Positions 1 through 10,714 of a DNA stretch of 64,000 nt are shown here, one piece after another (positions within the stretch are counted from its first letter, which is position 1; the number at the start of each line of letters is the position of its first letter). The notes beneath the pieces were generated by a model that was given only the letters and a program-made list of their open reading frames with translations, searched no databases and had not been told where the DNA came from. Source of the stretch: Topomyia yanbarensis (taxonomy: Eukaryota; Arthropoda; Insecta; Diptera; Culicidae); NCBI RefSeq assembly GCF_030247195.1, contig NC_080672.1, forward strand, positions 366,350,271-366,414,270. The letters run 5' to 3'. The translations under genes were made by a program, and so were the position numbers.

Positions 1-1450
1 TTTATCATAACAACAATCGAAACAACAAACAACTTTGTTGAATCAATGAGCTCATTTTGTTGAATAAAACTAATAAAATATTTGGATCAATGCATGTCAA
101 ATGTTCAATACAAAAACATTTTTGTTAAATCAAATAATATCTTTTATTGTTTTAAACATAACAAATATTTGAATCAATGCATAGCATATATTGAAGCAAA
201 ACCAATTTTATTGTACATAAAATATGCCTATTCTTTAATAGGAACCAAAGGCCAACAAACCATTACTCGCTGACAACAGATAACATCAGTACAAATGAAC
301 CTCACAAAGTAAATACTTGCCATTGACTTATTGGCCTTTCTCTAAAAACAGGCTACAAACGCATTAATTTTACGCAGTCAAATCATTCTGGAACCGCTTC
401 GGAATCCTGAATGGATGCAGTATGGCCCAGTCAAACCCATTCCGGGATCGGTTAGGAATTCTGAATGGATTCATTATGAGTTCCAGCTCAAAGGCAACAA
501 CCGATTCCGACTCAATCGTTTGTTGCATTTGAGCGAGAATCCATAAGGGATTCCAAACCTGTTCCGGAGTAGGTTTGCTTGGAACGAAATGAAATTTTAT
601 TACATGCAGCGCATACGATTCCAATCACCGTCCCTTTATGTAGTACCTTTGGCTCTGCGCGTGGTTTATTCCAGATATGCGCTATAATGTAGTGCTTCAG
701 AGTCTCGGATTTTCCAAAAAGATTGCAGAAGGCGCACGAATACGCTCTGTGTCTTCCTGTTGGATCAGAGATGGTGAAGTACAGGAAACAGCTCTCTCGA
801 ACGGGTATTATTTATCTCTGGTGCGGTGACGTGTTTTCAGCTCTGCGATTGTCGTTTTTAAGCCACACAGGGTGTTTTGTTTGAGTTCTGGAATAGTGGA
901 AGGCACCATAAAACGCACCGTGTGCATTCAACTTAATTTATTCACTAACCTTTGTGCGACATCATGATTATTTTCAAGCTGCACTTGCGCCCTTCGAGTT
1001 CGGAAAATCTGAGCACTATAAGAATTTACCGAAATCTAAATTCTCTTAAATTTAAAAATAGCGAATTTCTCCAGCATTGACGCACGTGTAAAAAGTTTTC
1101 TTCTTCGTAGCAACTTTTATTTTTTATTTGTTTCAATTCAACAAGGACTGTTGATGTACTGCATTCAGTCCTTTTGAATCAATTAGCTGCATGCTTTTGT
1201 TAGAATCACTTATTTGTTTGGAACAAACAATGATTTTGTCGATCTTCGAAAAGCACAGATAACAAAACTTGTAAGATTGATTCAAAAGATATTTTGGTTG
1301 ATCTAACCAAAAAAATAAATTTGGTTTAATAAATTCCTTGGTTCACAATAAAGAATTTTTATCGATTAAAATGAAGAAATAATTTATAGAATCAAACATG
1401 CACAATTCTTTTGCGTGAGGATGTTATTTGTTTCCACAAACACTAGTAGA
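1..1450. other. AT-rich intergenic sequence, no gene seen
   Basis: No convincing coding region is visible. Positions 1-270 and 1130-1400 share short motifs of the TTGTTGAATCAA type and probably belong to a degenerate AT-rich repeat. Positions about 370-620 are enriched for GGAATCC/GATTCCGG-like words, which looks like a decayed simple repeat. The 63 and 84 aa open frames here show no domain and read as chance. Confidence 0.5.
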
Positions 1451-1477
1451 CGATCCAGAAGCATCTTCTCGAAGATT

Positions 1478-2286
1478 TTACTCAGCGATGACAAGTCGAT
1501 CCAACGCTTGCTGAAACCTTTCCAGACAGTTGTCTACGTCGTTTGTATCAGTAAGAGGAGAATTTTCTTCCAGTAGCGAGTCAACAGTTCTCTGGAAGAC
1601 TACCCAATTAACCCTGTAGAAATCTTTCCTATGATAGACCGGAGACGTAACAACTTCACCACCAAATACGCAAGTTACCGGAAAGTGATCGGAGCTGAGT
1701 TCAGAGAGCTTTAGCGGCTTAAGTATTTCGGTGTTGGACAAGAAAATATCCAGAGTAGAGGGCACACCAGCCGAATAGAGGAATGCGGGTTCGTCAGGGA
1801 AATGAACACTATAATACCCAAGTTGGACATCTTCAAAGAGTAGGGAACCATTCTGATTTTTCCTGCTTTTCTTTCACAGGTTATGTCGAGCGTTAAGATC
1901 ACCACCGATTATGTATTTATGTCGTTTTTGAATTGTCTAGCCAAACCATTGGTAGTGTAGCATTGTGCGGGCAATAGACAGCGAAAATTTTAATTATCCC
2001 TTGTGAAGTTTCTCAACTCCCAAAGATTCGATGACGGTTGTGCCAGGTTGCGGCAGCATTAGAAATTTGATGCCCTTTTTCACTATGATCGCTACGCCTC
2101 CTCCGCGAGAGTGTGATCCATACGCACCGTGGTGTAGTTTGGTATGGAGAACGGGATATCAGGGGATAGATATGTTTCGGTTACGATACTTACACCGTTT
2201 GTGTTGATGAAGTCTACCAGCTCGATCTTTTCCACTCGGATAGAGTGAGCATTCCAGTTCATTAGACGGAGGGGTTTAACAGCCAT
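1478..2286 (-). pseudogene. Jockey-like ORF2 fragment: apurinic-like endonuclease domain
   Basis: The fragment begins at the ATG at 2286 with a typical endonuclease start (LRLMNWNAHSI), followed by a TETYLS block that carries the catalytic Glu region. A later frame at 1478-1765 carries the SDHFPV block, which is the Asp-His end of the exonuclease/endonuclease fold. The pieces sit in different frames, so at least two frameshifts separate them. In an intact element this domain nicks the chromosomal target for target-primed reverse transcription. Reverse transcriptase is absent here. Clade assignment to Jockey rests on these motifs and the ORF1 type. Confidence 0.75.
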
Positions 2287-2380
2287 AACGAATGACCATC
2301 AGTCCCAGAACGTAGATCTGCTCTTGGCGAGTGCGGCACTGTCGTAGCTGGCCACACATTTCAGGAAAGATGCACGTCAG

Positions 2381-3653
2381 CTACTCAGCTGAAAACAATG
2401 TCGCGGATTGCTGTGCCGGGCAACCATCTTGGCCACCATTGGTTGGAAGTGCCCACGGGTTAGTAGTGGGTGCCCACAGTCGAGTTAAAGACGTATCCTG
2501 ACGAACGGTAGAAGTACTGAGTTGAGTGGTAGGGGCCGCCGGATGATTACCAGGAGGACTTATTGGAGGAGTCGCAGTCCCTGATCTTCTGGGAGCCAGC
2601 TTGGGGAAATTTGTGGTTGTAAACGCAGGCACTTCCTGTCGCTTCCTTCCGGCTTGGTTCTGTGTAGAGGCTTGTTTCCGAATATTTATGGATTTCTCTC
2701 TCTTCCAGCAGGAACGATTCGAACCTCGATGCTTCCTACCACAGTTTGCGCAGCGGTATTCGATGGCACCATCCACCAAACAATCGGCAGTGCTATGCGG
2801 CTGTCACAACGGGGCTTTACATTGCAGTTCCGGGTACCATGGCCGAAATTTAAGCATCGTTGACATTGTGTTACGTCGCGATTTGTGCCACGATATGGCT
2901 CCCAGCAAAAAACTATTGATCGGATTGAACGCACCGCCTGAAGTGCGTTTAGCGTAACTGTACCTTTTGGAAAATGCACCAGAAACAGACAGTCCCGAAA
3001 GGATTTAGCCACAGTCTATAGAGAACAGTTGCGCAAAGAGTGAAGTCAAAAAGCCTACCTATCGAGCACAATTGGAATCCGTCTCTGATACCTCTGCGGC
3101 AAAGTTGGATTCTAATTTTGCTCGATAGGTAGACTTTTTTCGGCTTCACTTTCTGCACACTCTTTGCGTACCTTTAGACTAAGGCCTTTGGTTTTAGCTT
3201 TGTCGTGGCGTGACATCTGGAAAACTTCCATTGACTCCAGCTTGTAGTGAACGCGCAGTTCCTCCTTGATATCTTCAGTTCCCATCACAGGCAGCCCGCG
3301 TATCACCGCCTTGAACGGCTTTTCCCCGGCGAAGCCGTGGGTGAAAAACTGCGTCTTACTGCTTTTCAGATATGCTGTAGCTTTCCCGAATTTTTCTTTT
3401 GTTTGAACCATCACTTTTATGCCGATTCGGCAGATTTTGTATTCAGCCAAAACACCTAGCGCTTTCATGGTTTCCATCAGCTTTTCGAGCGGGACCGACT
3501 TAACCATGATGGGTGGAAATTTAATTTTCACTGGCGATTGTAAATTCTTTAAGCAAATCCTGCATGGATCCGCCGAAATCACCAACGTCACTGATATTGG
3601 TTGTAGTGTTCGCTGCGCTCGCAATACTCGCTGGGGGAGCCGAATACAATGAC
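2381..3653 (-). pseudogene. Jockey-like ORF1 (gag-like, zinc-knuckle) pseudogene, main part
   Basis: The segment at 3112-3540 matches the ORF1 nucleic-acid-binding type with a KAVIRGLPVMGTEDIKEEL block. It is followed at 2686-2960 by a CCHC knuckle (CQRCLNFGHGTRNC) and at 2381-2779 by a second cysteine cluster and a Pro/Thr-rich tail. The three parts are in different frames. A frame change near 3545-3600 separates the N-terminal part, which continues into the sequence at 11194-11308, from the central part. In active relatives ORF1 coats the element RNA. This copy cannot give one continuous protein. Confidence 0.75.
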
Positions 3654-3658
3654 ATTCG
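3654..3658. repeat. Left 5 bp target-site duplication of the gypsy element (attcg)
   Basis: The five bases attcg directly precede the 5' LTR and are repeated directly after the 3' LTR at 11193-11197. This is the normal footprint of LTR-retrotransposon integration and fixes both element boundaries. Confidence 0.85.
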
Positions 3659-4136
3659 TGTAGTGTATAGGCATTGTATAATAAAAAAAATATATAAATT
3701 ATATTAATAATGGCATTGTTCTTTCCTGATTAATAAACGGTTCTAGAATGGGAACAGTTACTTTAAATTAAATCGCTCTCATAATACTCTTGCTCTCCTT
3801 TTCTGTATATTTCTCGCGGGTCAAAGTGAGATGTGTAAGTGAGTTTTCCCTTGAGATCTATCGCGCGACCCTTGCTCTTGCTTTCTCTATCTCCGTCTAA
3901 TCAACAACTGGTTACCATATCCACGATGGATGAATGTATGAGTATATACGATACTGTTTCATTGCAAACTGGGCAATTCAATGGTATTTGTTTGGGTAAA
4001 AGTTCCCTGAGCGGGAGCAGTCGAAGGAGAATAGAGTATTCGATTGACGACCGTTAAGACGAACGGATGCTAGCTGGTTTTGGACGCTCGCTGATTTTGG
4101 ACGCTCGCTAGCTTGGAAAAATGGAACGTCACGACA
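3659..4136 (+). repeat. 5' LTR (478 bp)
   Basis: Begins TGTAGTGTATAGG and ends ACGACA, giving canonical TG...CA ends. A TATATAAATTATA stretch lies near the start and an AATAAA polyadenylation hexamer lies at about 3731-3736. The 72-codon open frame inside (3839-4057) occurs identically in the other LTR and is not regarded as a gene. Confidence 0.92.
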
Positions 4137-4137
4137 A

Positions 4138-4150
4138 TGGCGCAGCCGGT
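4138..4150 (+). other. Primer-binding site (tggcgcagcc...)
   Basis: One base after the 5' LTR the sequence starts TGGCGCAGCC, the form expected for complementarity to the CCA-terminated 3' end of a host tRNA. This start resembles the tRNA-Ser primer sites reported for several insect gypsy-type elements. The tRNA identity is inferred and would need matching to the host tRNA set. Confidence 0.7.
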
Positions 4151-4158
4151 AGCTACCC

Positions 4159-5769
4159 GTAAGTACAAAAAAAAATCGACAAATTTCAAGGGAGGGAGAA
4201 TCCGAATTATGCTAAATCTGAAATATCCCGTAAGAAGTATCGGAGTATGAGCTCACACGTAATCTGAATATTAAATAACAAAATGCGTTGAAGGGGTGCT
4301 ATTTATGGAAAATTCTGGATGTTACGTAATCCGAAAAATGTGGAAGAAGCGATCCGAAATTTTTTTTCATGCTGTTACGTAATAGAAAAATGTGCATAAG
4401 AAGTACATCAAGGGGGAGGTGATCCGAAAAAAACTGTCCTACTATCCGAAAAGTGTGAATTTGATCGAGGGCAAATAGCGATGATCAATGGTGTAGCTTT
4501 TTATCAGGTGAAAGCAAGGTTTTTTTTTAATGCGCGTGTGCTAGTGTGAATTAGTTATGCAATCCGAAATTATAACTCGTATCATCCGAAAAATGTGAAT
4601 CTGAAACAGCTAAAAAAAAAAAAAAAAAATGAGTGACCCGAAAAGCTTGGAATTATAACAAAATAAGAGTGTACTGAGATTGAAAATAAAAAGGAAATCT
4701 TATATAATCCTTGTGGGGTGAAAGGGATGCTGCGATCCGAAAGAGGTGAGGAATGGGAAAGTGAGCTCCAATTTCACGGAAATGAAATGTAATACAAAAG
4801 GAGCGTTGTGTAATCCGAGGGTTCGGAAACTAATCAGAAATTTGCAAATTAGGAAAAGTGTGTTGCGATCCGAAATGCGTAAGAGATGGACAGAGTGGTG
4901 ATAGTCCGGAAAAGGGTAATCAATGTTTTTATTTACTTATAAAAATGAGATGTTCAATTGAGTTGGCGTATAGCGTGCCAGATGTGGGAGAGAGCAACGC
5001 GTTCGAAATGTGAACAGGTCATGCAATCCGAAATTATAATTCCTGTTACCCGCCAGAAGTTGAATTGGAGCGTGTCAAAGTGGGAAAGGTATATTATTTG
5101 TGTCAAAGTGGGATTAAAGAAAGAAGGAAACCAGAATGCGTACGGTGGAAAGGCAGTTGAAATCCGAAAGCAGTGAGAAATGAAAAAGTGCGACCCGAAA
5201 TTTTGGTTTTAAATTACGCTAAAACGAAAAGTGGAACGCAAAAATAGCATTATGTGATCCGAAAATTTGATAACCAATCAGAAATCCTGCAATTACTTGA
5301 GATGCGTGGTACGCACGATTTTAGATAACTTTGATAATCGATATATCGAACTTTGGCGTGTAACGCTAGTGGAAAGATCAAGTACTACAAAAATACGTGG
5401 AACGTAAGACATTGCAAACTAGTAGCCTTTGTAGGTTAATTCAAGTGAGTGTTAGTGTGTAACACTAGCGAAACAAATCAATCAAAATAGTTTGTTGAAA
5501 TGAGAACTACTGTCACATTCTGAGTGCACGTCGTTTGTAAAATGACAACAACGCAGTAATTGATGTATTACATGTGTAACATGCGGGCAAAAAAAAAAAA
5601 ATAATTAATAATAAAATGAATAGTTGGTAACCTATTAGTTGTGGTTATGTTCAGATATATTAAATATGCTTGCAATGCAAATATTTTCTGAGCTGGCAGC
5701 ATTCATTGATTGCAATTTGTTCCATTATACAAGGGAATTTTTTTTTATAGTTTGTTTTAATATTTGCAG
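4159..5769 (+). other. Candidate leader intron
   Basis: A strong donor (CCC then gtaagtac) lies nine bases after the primer site. A T-rich stretch ending in atatttgcag lies 16 bases before the likely gag start codon at 5786. Removing 4159-5769 would delete the whole 1.6 kb leader, including the octamer array. Only the splice-site sequences support this; unlike the two coding introns, no reading frame tests it. Confidence 0.45.
4200..5264 (+). repeat. Array of ATCCGAAA octamers in the gypsy leader
   Basis: Exact ATCCGAAA occurs at 4329, 4352, 4422, 4444, 4562, 4584, 4735, 4868, 5026, 5162 and 5257, all on the plus strand. Near matches include 4200 (ATCCGAAT), 4636 and 5193 (ACCCGAAA) and 4599 (ATCTGAAA). 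The copies at 4562 and 5026 share a longer core, tgcaatccgaaattataa. Several pairs are 22-23 bp apart and others are 70-160 bp apart. About 0.02 exact copies are expected by chance in 1.1 kb per strand. The layout recalls the protein-binding arrays in other gypsy leaders, but the motif differs from the Su(Hw) site. Confidence 0.85.
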
Positions 5770-5785
5770 AAAAAAACGGAAAAAG

Positions 5786-7087
5786 ATGCAAAAGGAGTCG
5801 CTGGCGAAAAAATTAGAAGAACAGAAAGCACGCAACGTCGAACTGGTGGAAGAACTAAATAGGATGAGAACAGAAAAGGAGGCATCGCTCCCAGCTATTC
5901 TAAATACCTCTACTCTTTCAATTGAAGCAGATGGTGTACAGAACATTTCCAATTTTGAGGGAGGTGTTGGTCCTTCTAGTACGCAATGCGTAAGCAGTCA
6001 ACCGGGTCGAGAAGAGTCGAGATTTATGTCTAGCGTACATCAGTTGTCCATCACATCGATAAACGTTCCGGAGTGCAAACCAGCTGAGGAGGATGATATT
6101 CATCGACACTCATTCGAGATGTGGAGAGATCTTCTGATGGATTCAATGAAGTTAGCTGGGATAGAAGATGAAACAACAAAATTTACCGTTTTCAAAGTGA
6201 AAGCAGGACCAAGATTGTTGGAGATTTTCAAGAGTACAAAATCTGACCCTAGTGCCCCAGATCAATTGGAAAGGCCGTTCTCCAATGCCTTGTACAGACT
6301 GAAATCATATTTCGGCTCAGGGTCAGATGTAATGTTACAAAGACGGAAACTCGCTTTAATGTTTCAGAAAGCTGAAGAAACAGATTTAACATTCATAAAC
6401 CGAGTAGGAGCAACGGCGCGAATGTGTGACTTTGATGAGGATAAGGAATTCGAGCAAATTGTCGGCACCATCGCAGAACATGCCCACAATAAGGAAGTTC
6501 GTGCTACCGCTCTAAAGATGCTCAGCAGAAAAGGAACATTTACCGATTTGGTAGACAAAGTACGCGAGATAGAAGCAATTCGGCTCAATGAAGAATTTTT
6601 TAAGCGTAAACATGGAAATTCAGAACAAGCCGTCTTAGCACCGGTTTCCGCCGATTTCCCACGCCGAAGTATTCAACGGAAATTTGTGCATCGTTCCAAT
6701 ATAGGAGGAAACCATCATCAGCGCGGTAATCAGAGATTTCACCCTTTTAACGGCTCGGGAGAAAACTTTCGCAGATTCGGAGTAGATAATAGACGTCGCG
6801 GAGGCAATATAAGTATAGGTATGTCACGCCAACGCAAGTGTTGGAGATGTGACAGTGCCTTCCATTCGCCGGCCGATTGCAGAGCCATCGATAAAGTATG
6901 CCATAGTTGCGGCCGCATTGGGCACCTTCAGAGGGCGTGTCGTTCATCGAATCTCCGTGATGCTAAGAGCCCAACTGGAAAGGATAGTCAGTCTCAAGAA
7001 CCAGCTGCAAAATTAATTGCATATGTTGAAAAGGAAGAATCAAATGATTCAGTTGCGGAAAATGTAAGCGTTTCTTTAGATGATTAA
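5786..7087 (+). CDS. gag: gag polyprotein of the gypsy element
   Basis: Structural protein that packages element RNA. The start at 5786 is preferred because it follows a good splice acceptor (ending 5769); the frame stays open upstream to 5639 but that stretch reads like intron. The N-terminus is basic and then helical (MQKESLAKKLEEQKAR). A capsid-like middle is followed by an Arg/Gly/Asn-rich stretch, then two zinc knuckles starting near residues 352 (CWRCDSAFHSPADC) and 372 (CHSCGRIGHLQRAC). Unspliced RNA ends gag at the stop at 7085-7087 (433 codons). If the donor at 7064 is used, the last seven codons are replaced by pol. Confidence 0.88.
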   Translation: MQKESLAKKLEEQKARNVELVEELNRMRTEKEASLPAILNTSTLSIEADGVQNISNFEGGVGPSSTQCVSSQPGREESRFMSSVHQLSITSINVPECKPAEEDDIHRHSFEMWRDLLMDSMKLAGIEDETTKFTVFKVKAGPRLLEIFKSTKSDPSAPDQLERPFSNALYRLKSYFGSGSDVMLQRRKLALMFQKAEETDLTFINRVGATARMCDFDEDKEFEQIVGTIAEHAHNKEVRATALKMLSRKGTFTDLVDKVREIEAIRLNEEFFKRKHGNSEQAVLAPVSADFPRRSIQRKFVHRSNIGGNHHQRGNQRFHPFNGSGENFRRFGVDNRRRGGNISIGMSRQRKCWRCDSAFHSPADCRAIDKVCHSCGRIGHLQRACRSSNLRDAKSPTGKDSQSQEPAAKLIAYVEKEESNDSVAENVSVSLDD

Positions 7088-7364
7088 ATTTTATTCAATC
7101 ATGATTTTTGCGATGGTTTGACAAAAGGATTGCTATGAATTATTGAAAATGTCCGTTTTATGAAATTGAGATATAAAATAAAAACTAGTTTTTAATGCGT
7201 CTTTTTATACATAGAATCTTCACTAATGATATCCATGAATTCTACTATGGAAAAGCCCATATGATAAAGTAGTCTTGCTACTTGTTGCTCTATCGCAAAA
7301 TATGATTGTTTGGACAAACAGAAGGAGTTGTCATTTACAGTTTATTTTTTTATTCCTTTGACAG
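7064..7364 (+). other. Predicted intron joining gag to pol in frame
   Basis: The donor gtaagc starts exactly on a codon boundary of gag (7064), and the acceptor, ending cctttgacag at 7364, lies exactly on a codon boundary of the pol frame. The intron is 301 nt, phase 0. It contains the gag stop codon, so splicing would yield a Gag-Pol fusion and no splicing would yield Gag alone. Most gypsy elements use ribosomal frameshifting for this ratio. Confidence 0.75.
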
Positions 7365-10300
7365 AGTCATGTGGAGTATTGCATGCCTGCGCAATTGGCA
7401 ACTGTAATGGAACAAAGTAAAGGCGGACTCATATCAGCTACCGTAGCAGGTATGCCTTGTCAATTTTTGATTGATTCTGGGGCGCAAGTCAATACGTTCA
7501 CGGAAGATTTATTCATTAAACTAAAAACGGATCAGTTCCATAAAAACGAAATATTCAACTTACAAGATAAATCTGATCGAACCCTTAAACCATACGCGTC
7601 ATGCAATGTCATCAAGGTATTAGCGACATTTGAAGCTTTTTTGCATATTACGGATAACAGACCGGTATTGCTCGAGAAATTTTACGTTGTAAGAGAGATT
7701 CGGTCACTTCTCAGTAGAGCAACAGCAACTAGATATAGCGTATTGCTCCTAGGTCTTAGCGTACCAGTTACAGATGAGGGATCAATGCTTAACATAGAAG
7801 TAAATCCAGTTGCGATTGCACCCATAACTGATCAAGAGAGTTTCCCTAAATTTAATATTCCTCCTGTGAAGATTAGCTACAATAAATCGATAGCGCCATG
7901 TAGGAATATCTTCATGAATATACCTATAGCGGTTAAACCACTTGCGAAAGAACGACTTCATCAATTGGTCTCGACGGATATCATTGAACCGGTTGTAGAG
8001 GAAATGGATGTATCGTTTTGTTCATCCCTGCTTGTAATTCCTAAAGGTAAAAAAAAAAAATAGTTCATTTAATATAGTTTCCAAATCCAGACGTTTAAAA
8101 AAAAATCTTTGCGTGGTTTCAGGCAAAAACGATATTAGACTGGTCATTGATCTTAGAGGACCCAATAAATATATTTATCGAACGCCTTTCACCATGCCCA
8201 CGCTGGATAGTATTCTCGCGGATCTAAACGGAGCTCGTTGGTTCTCAACTATTGATCTTACCAACGCTTTTTTTCCACATCGAGCTAGATGAAGAATCTC
8301 GCCATTTGACCACTTTCTGTACAGAATTTGGAATGTTTCGCTGTGTTCGGCTGCCTTTCGGACTGTGTAACGCACCGGACATATTCCAGGAAGTTCTGCA
8401 GCGAAAAATACTAATGGGATGCAAGGGTGTGCGTAATTATTTAGACGACATCCTTGTATACGGCAAAACAAAAGAGGAACACGACGAGAATTTGGCGCTT
8501 GTAATGGAACGACTTCGTGAGCATAATGTGAAACTGAACATGTCCAAATGTGTGTTTGGAAGTCAATCAGTGAAGTTTCTGGGGTTTGCTTTAACTGATC
8601 GCGGCTGGAAAGTTGAGGATGGAAAAATAAGCGCAATCAGAGATTTTAGACGACCTGTGAGTTGTGCTGAAGTCAAGAGCTTCTTAGGATTAGTAACGTT
8701 CGCTGATCGATTTATTTTTAAACGTGCTGATAAAACTGAACATCTGCGAGCACTGGCTAATGGAGATCGTTTCTACTGGACTAATAATGAAGAAAAAGAA
8801 TTTGAATTCCTGCGCAACGATGCATTAAAGTCAATCAAAAGGCTAGGGTATTACGACCCAGACGACCAAACAGAGCTACTTGTGGATGCCTCTCCTATTG
8901 GTTTAGGGGCTGTGCTCGTACAATTTAATAAATCATCAATACCCCGAATAATAGCTTGCGCTTCCAAAGCCCTCACGGTCACTGAGCAGCGATACCCCCA
9001 AACGCACAAAGAAGCCTTAGCAGTCGTGTGGGGAGTGGAACGATTCTCTTCGTACCTCCTTAGTAAAAAATTTGTCATTCGAACCGATTCTGAAGCAAAT
9101 GAATTCATTTTCAATAGCAATCACAGATTTGGTAAACGGGCTGTCTCACGAGCCGAAACGTGGGCCCTACGTTTGCAACCATATGATTTTTCTATCAAAC
9201 GAGTTCCGGGAGAACAAAATATTGCAGATGCGCTTTCCAGATTAATCCACAAATCTCAAGAAGCAATACCATTTGAAACCGATAACGACAGCCATTTCTT
9301 ATACGCTCTTGATCCAGGATGCATGGAACTAACATGGCAAGAGATTGAAACAGCTGCAGAACAAGATATAGAGATACAGATGGTTCGCATGGCTCTACAA
9401 ACTGACACTTGGCATGAAAAGTTATTAAAGTACGAAGCGCATAAGAAAGAAATGTATTTTTTAGGATTTTTAATATTCAAAGGTAATAAGGTAATTTTAC
9501 CAAGCTGCCTGAGAGATAAAGCGATGGCATCAGCACACGGAGGACATTCCGGTGAAGTATCTATGAAGCGTATAATGAGAGAGTTTTTTTGGTGGCCGGG
9601 TATGTCTGTAGACGTTGAGAATTTTGTGAAAAACTGCGAAACATGTGTTAGGTTATCTAGGCGAAATCCTTCATTACCACTAGCTTCCAGAGATTTACCG
9701 GATGGGCCATGGGAAATAATACAAATAGATTTCCTATCGATCCCAGGATGTGGTTCGGGAGAATTTCTAATGGTTGTTGACACGTATTCCCGTTATGTGT
9801 CCGTTGTTGAAATGAGACGTATAGATGCAGAAAGTACCAATGCTGCCCTTTGCGGAGTTTTTTTGATTTGGGGTTACCCGCATATAATCCAGAGCGACAA
9901 CGGGCCACCTTTTCAAAGTTCAGCATTTGTTCAGTTTTGGAATGAAAAGGGAGTTAAAGTACGCAAATCAATTCCACTCAGTCCTCAATCGAACGGAGCA
10001 GTTGAGAGGCAGAACCAAGGGGTGATTAAAGCTGTAGCAGCGGCCAAATTGGACGGTAACAACTGGAGGTTGGCCATGCAGCAATACGTACATAACCATA
10101 ACACCTTAATACCACATTCTCGCCTGGGAGTAACTCCGTTCGAGTTACTTGTAGGATGGAAGTATCGCGGCACTTTTCCAAGCCTATGGTGTCGAAAAGA
10201 ATTAGACAGATCAGATATACGGGAAAGAGATGCTGTTGCAAAGCTGACAAGTAAAAAACATGCGGATATGGCTCGAGGTGCCAAGGAAACACAATTTTCA

Positions 10301-10696
10301 GTTGGTGAAAAGGTATTGTTGGCACAATATAAAAATAGAAAAACTGACCCTACCTTCGGAGGAGAACGCTTCAGCGTCATCGCAACTGAGGGCGCGAAAA
10401 TAGTTGTGATGAGTAAGAACGGTATTCAGTATACCCGCAACGCAAAAGATGTGAAGCTTGCTCCAATGACCACTGATCAGCGGAAAAAGTCCAGTAATAC
10501 AGAATGTCATGATGTTAGGAACTCTACTGAAAGCAACATTGAGGAAGGATTACTGTTACTGCCATCCACATCTGAAATAGATCGAACACAAATGGGAAGC
10601 CCACCTCATGGTGTACCTAAATCTTTACGGAACAGAGATACTATTAGAAAACCCTCTAGATTTAACGACAAATTCGTATACACCGTTATCCATTAG
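7365..10696 (+). CDS. pol: pol polyprotein: protease, RT, RNase H, integrase (one frameshift)
   Basis: Protease carries the LIDSGAQVN active-site block near 7467-7495. RT follows with YLDD near 8437-8448, and RNase H with LLVDASPIGLG near 8880. Integrase has the HHCC finger (HGGHSGE ... CETC, about 9534-9650) and DDE residues in QIDFLS, QSDNGPP and NGAVERQ (about 9722-10010). A 76 nt intron at 8047-8122 must be removed to keep RT continuous. A run of seven T at 8268-8274 puts RT one base out of frame, which is either a real inactivating change or a base-calling error in a homopolymer. The frame ends just before the purine tract. Confidence 0.85.
8047..8122 (+). other. Predicted 76 nt intron inside reverse transcriptase
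   Basis: The donor gtaaaa follows AAAG and the acceptor is gtggtttcag. The sequence is A-rich with an in-frame TAG, whereas its removal (phase 1, splitting a Gly codon) joins LVIPKG directly to KNDIRLVIDLR, which is the expected uninterrupted RT motif. Its size is typical for mosquito introns. Confidence 0.8.
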
Positions 10697-10714
10697 AGTA
10701 GAGAGGAGAAGACA
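10694..10714 (+). other. Polypurine tract of the gypsy element
   Basis: A purine-rich stretch (agagtagagaggagaaga) lies immediately upstream of the 3' LTR and overlaps the end of pol. This is where plus-strand DNA synthesis would be primed. Confidence 0.75.

Larger units (their letters stand above)
1470..3653 (-). mobile_element. Jockey-clade non-LTR retrotransposon, 3'-truncated, main piece
   Basis: On the minus strand a gag-like ORF1 (downstream of 3653) is followed by an ORF2 that keeps only the endonuclease part and stops near 1470, so most of ORF2 including reverse transcriptase is missing. The 5' UTR and ORF1 start lie about 7.5 kb away at 11193-11450, because the gypsy element at 3659-11192 was inserted between them. 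Several frameshifts and stops show that the copy is dead. A small inverted duplication, in which the sequence at 3052-3068 is repeated in reverse at 3117-3133, disrupts ORF1. Confidence 0.8.

Noticed and set aside
82..273. 63-codon frame near the left edge
   Set aside because: The sequence is AT-rich with repeated words and no recognisable protein features.
3839..4057. 72-codon open frame present identically at 10895-11113
   Set aside because: It lies wholly inside the two LTRs, which are identical by origin. No domain and no known LTR-encoded protein fits.
5639..5785. Start of gag at 5639
   Set aside because: This stretch is hydrophobic, T-rich and ends in a strong splice acceptor. The ATG at 5786 gives a normal gag N-terminus.
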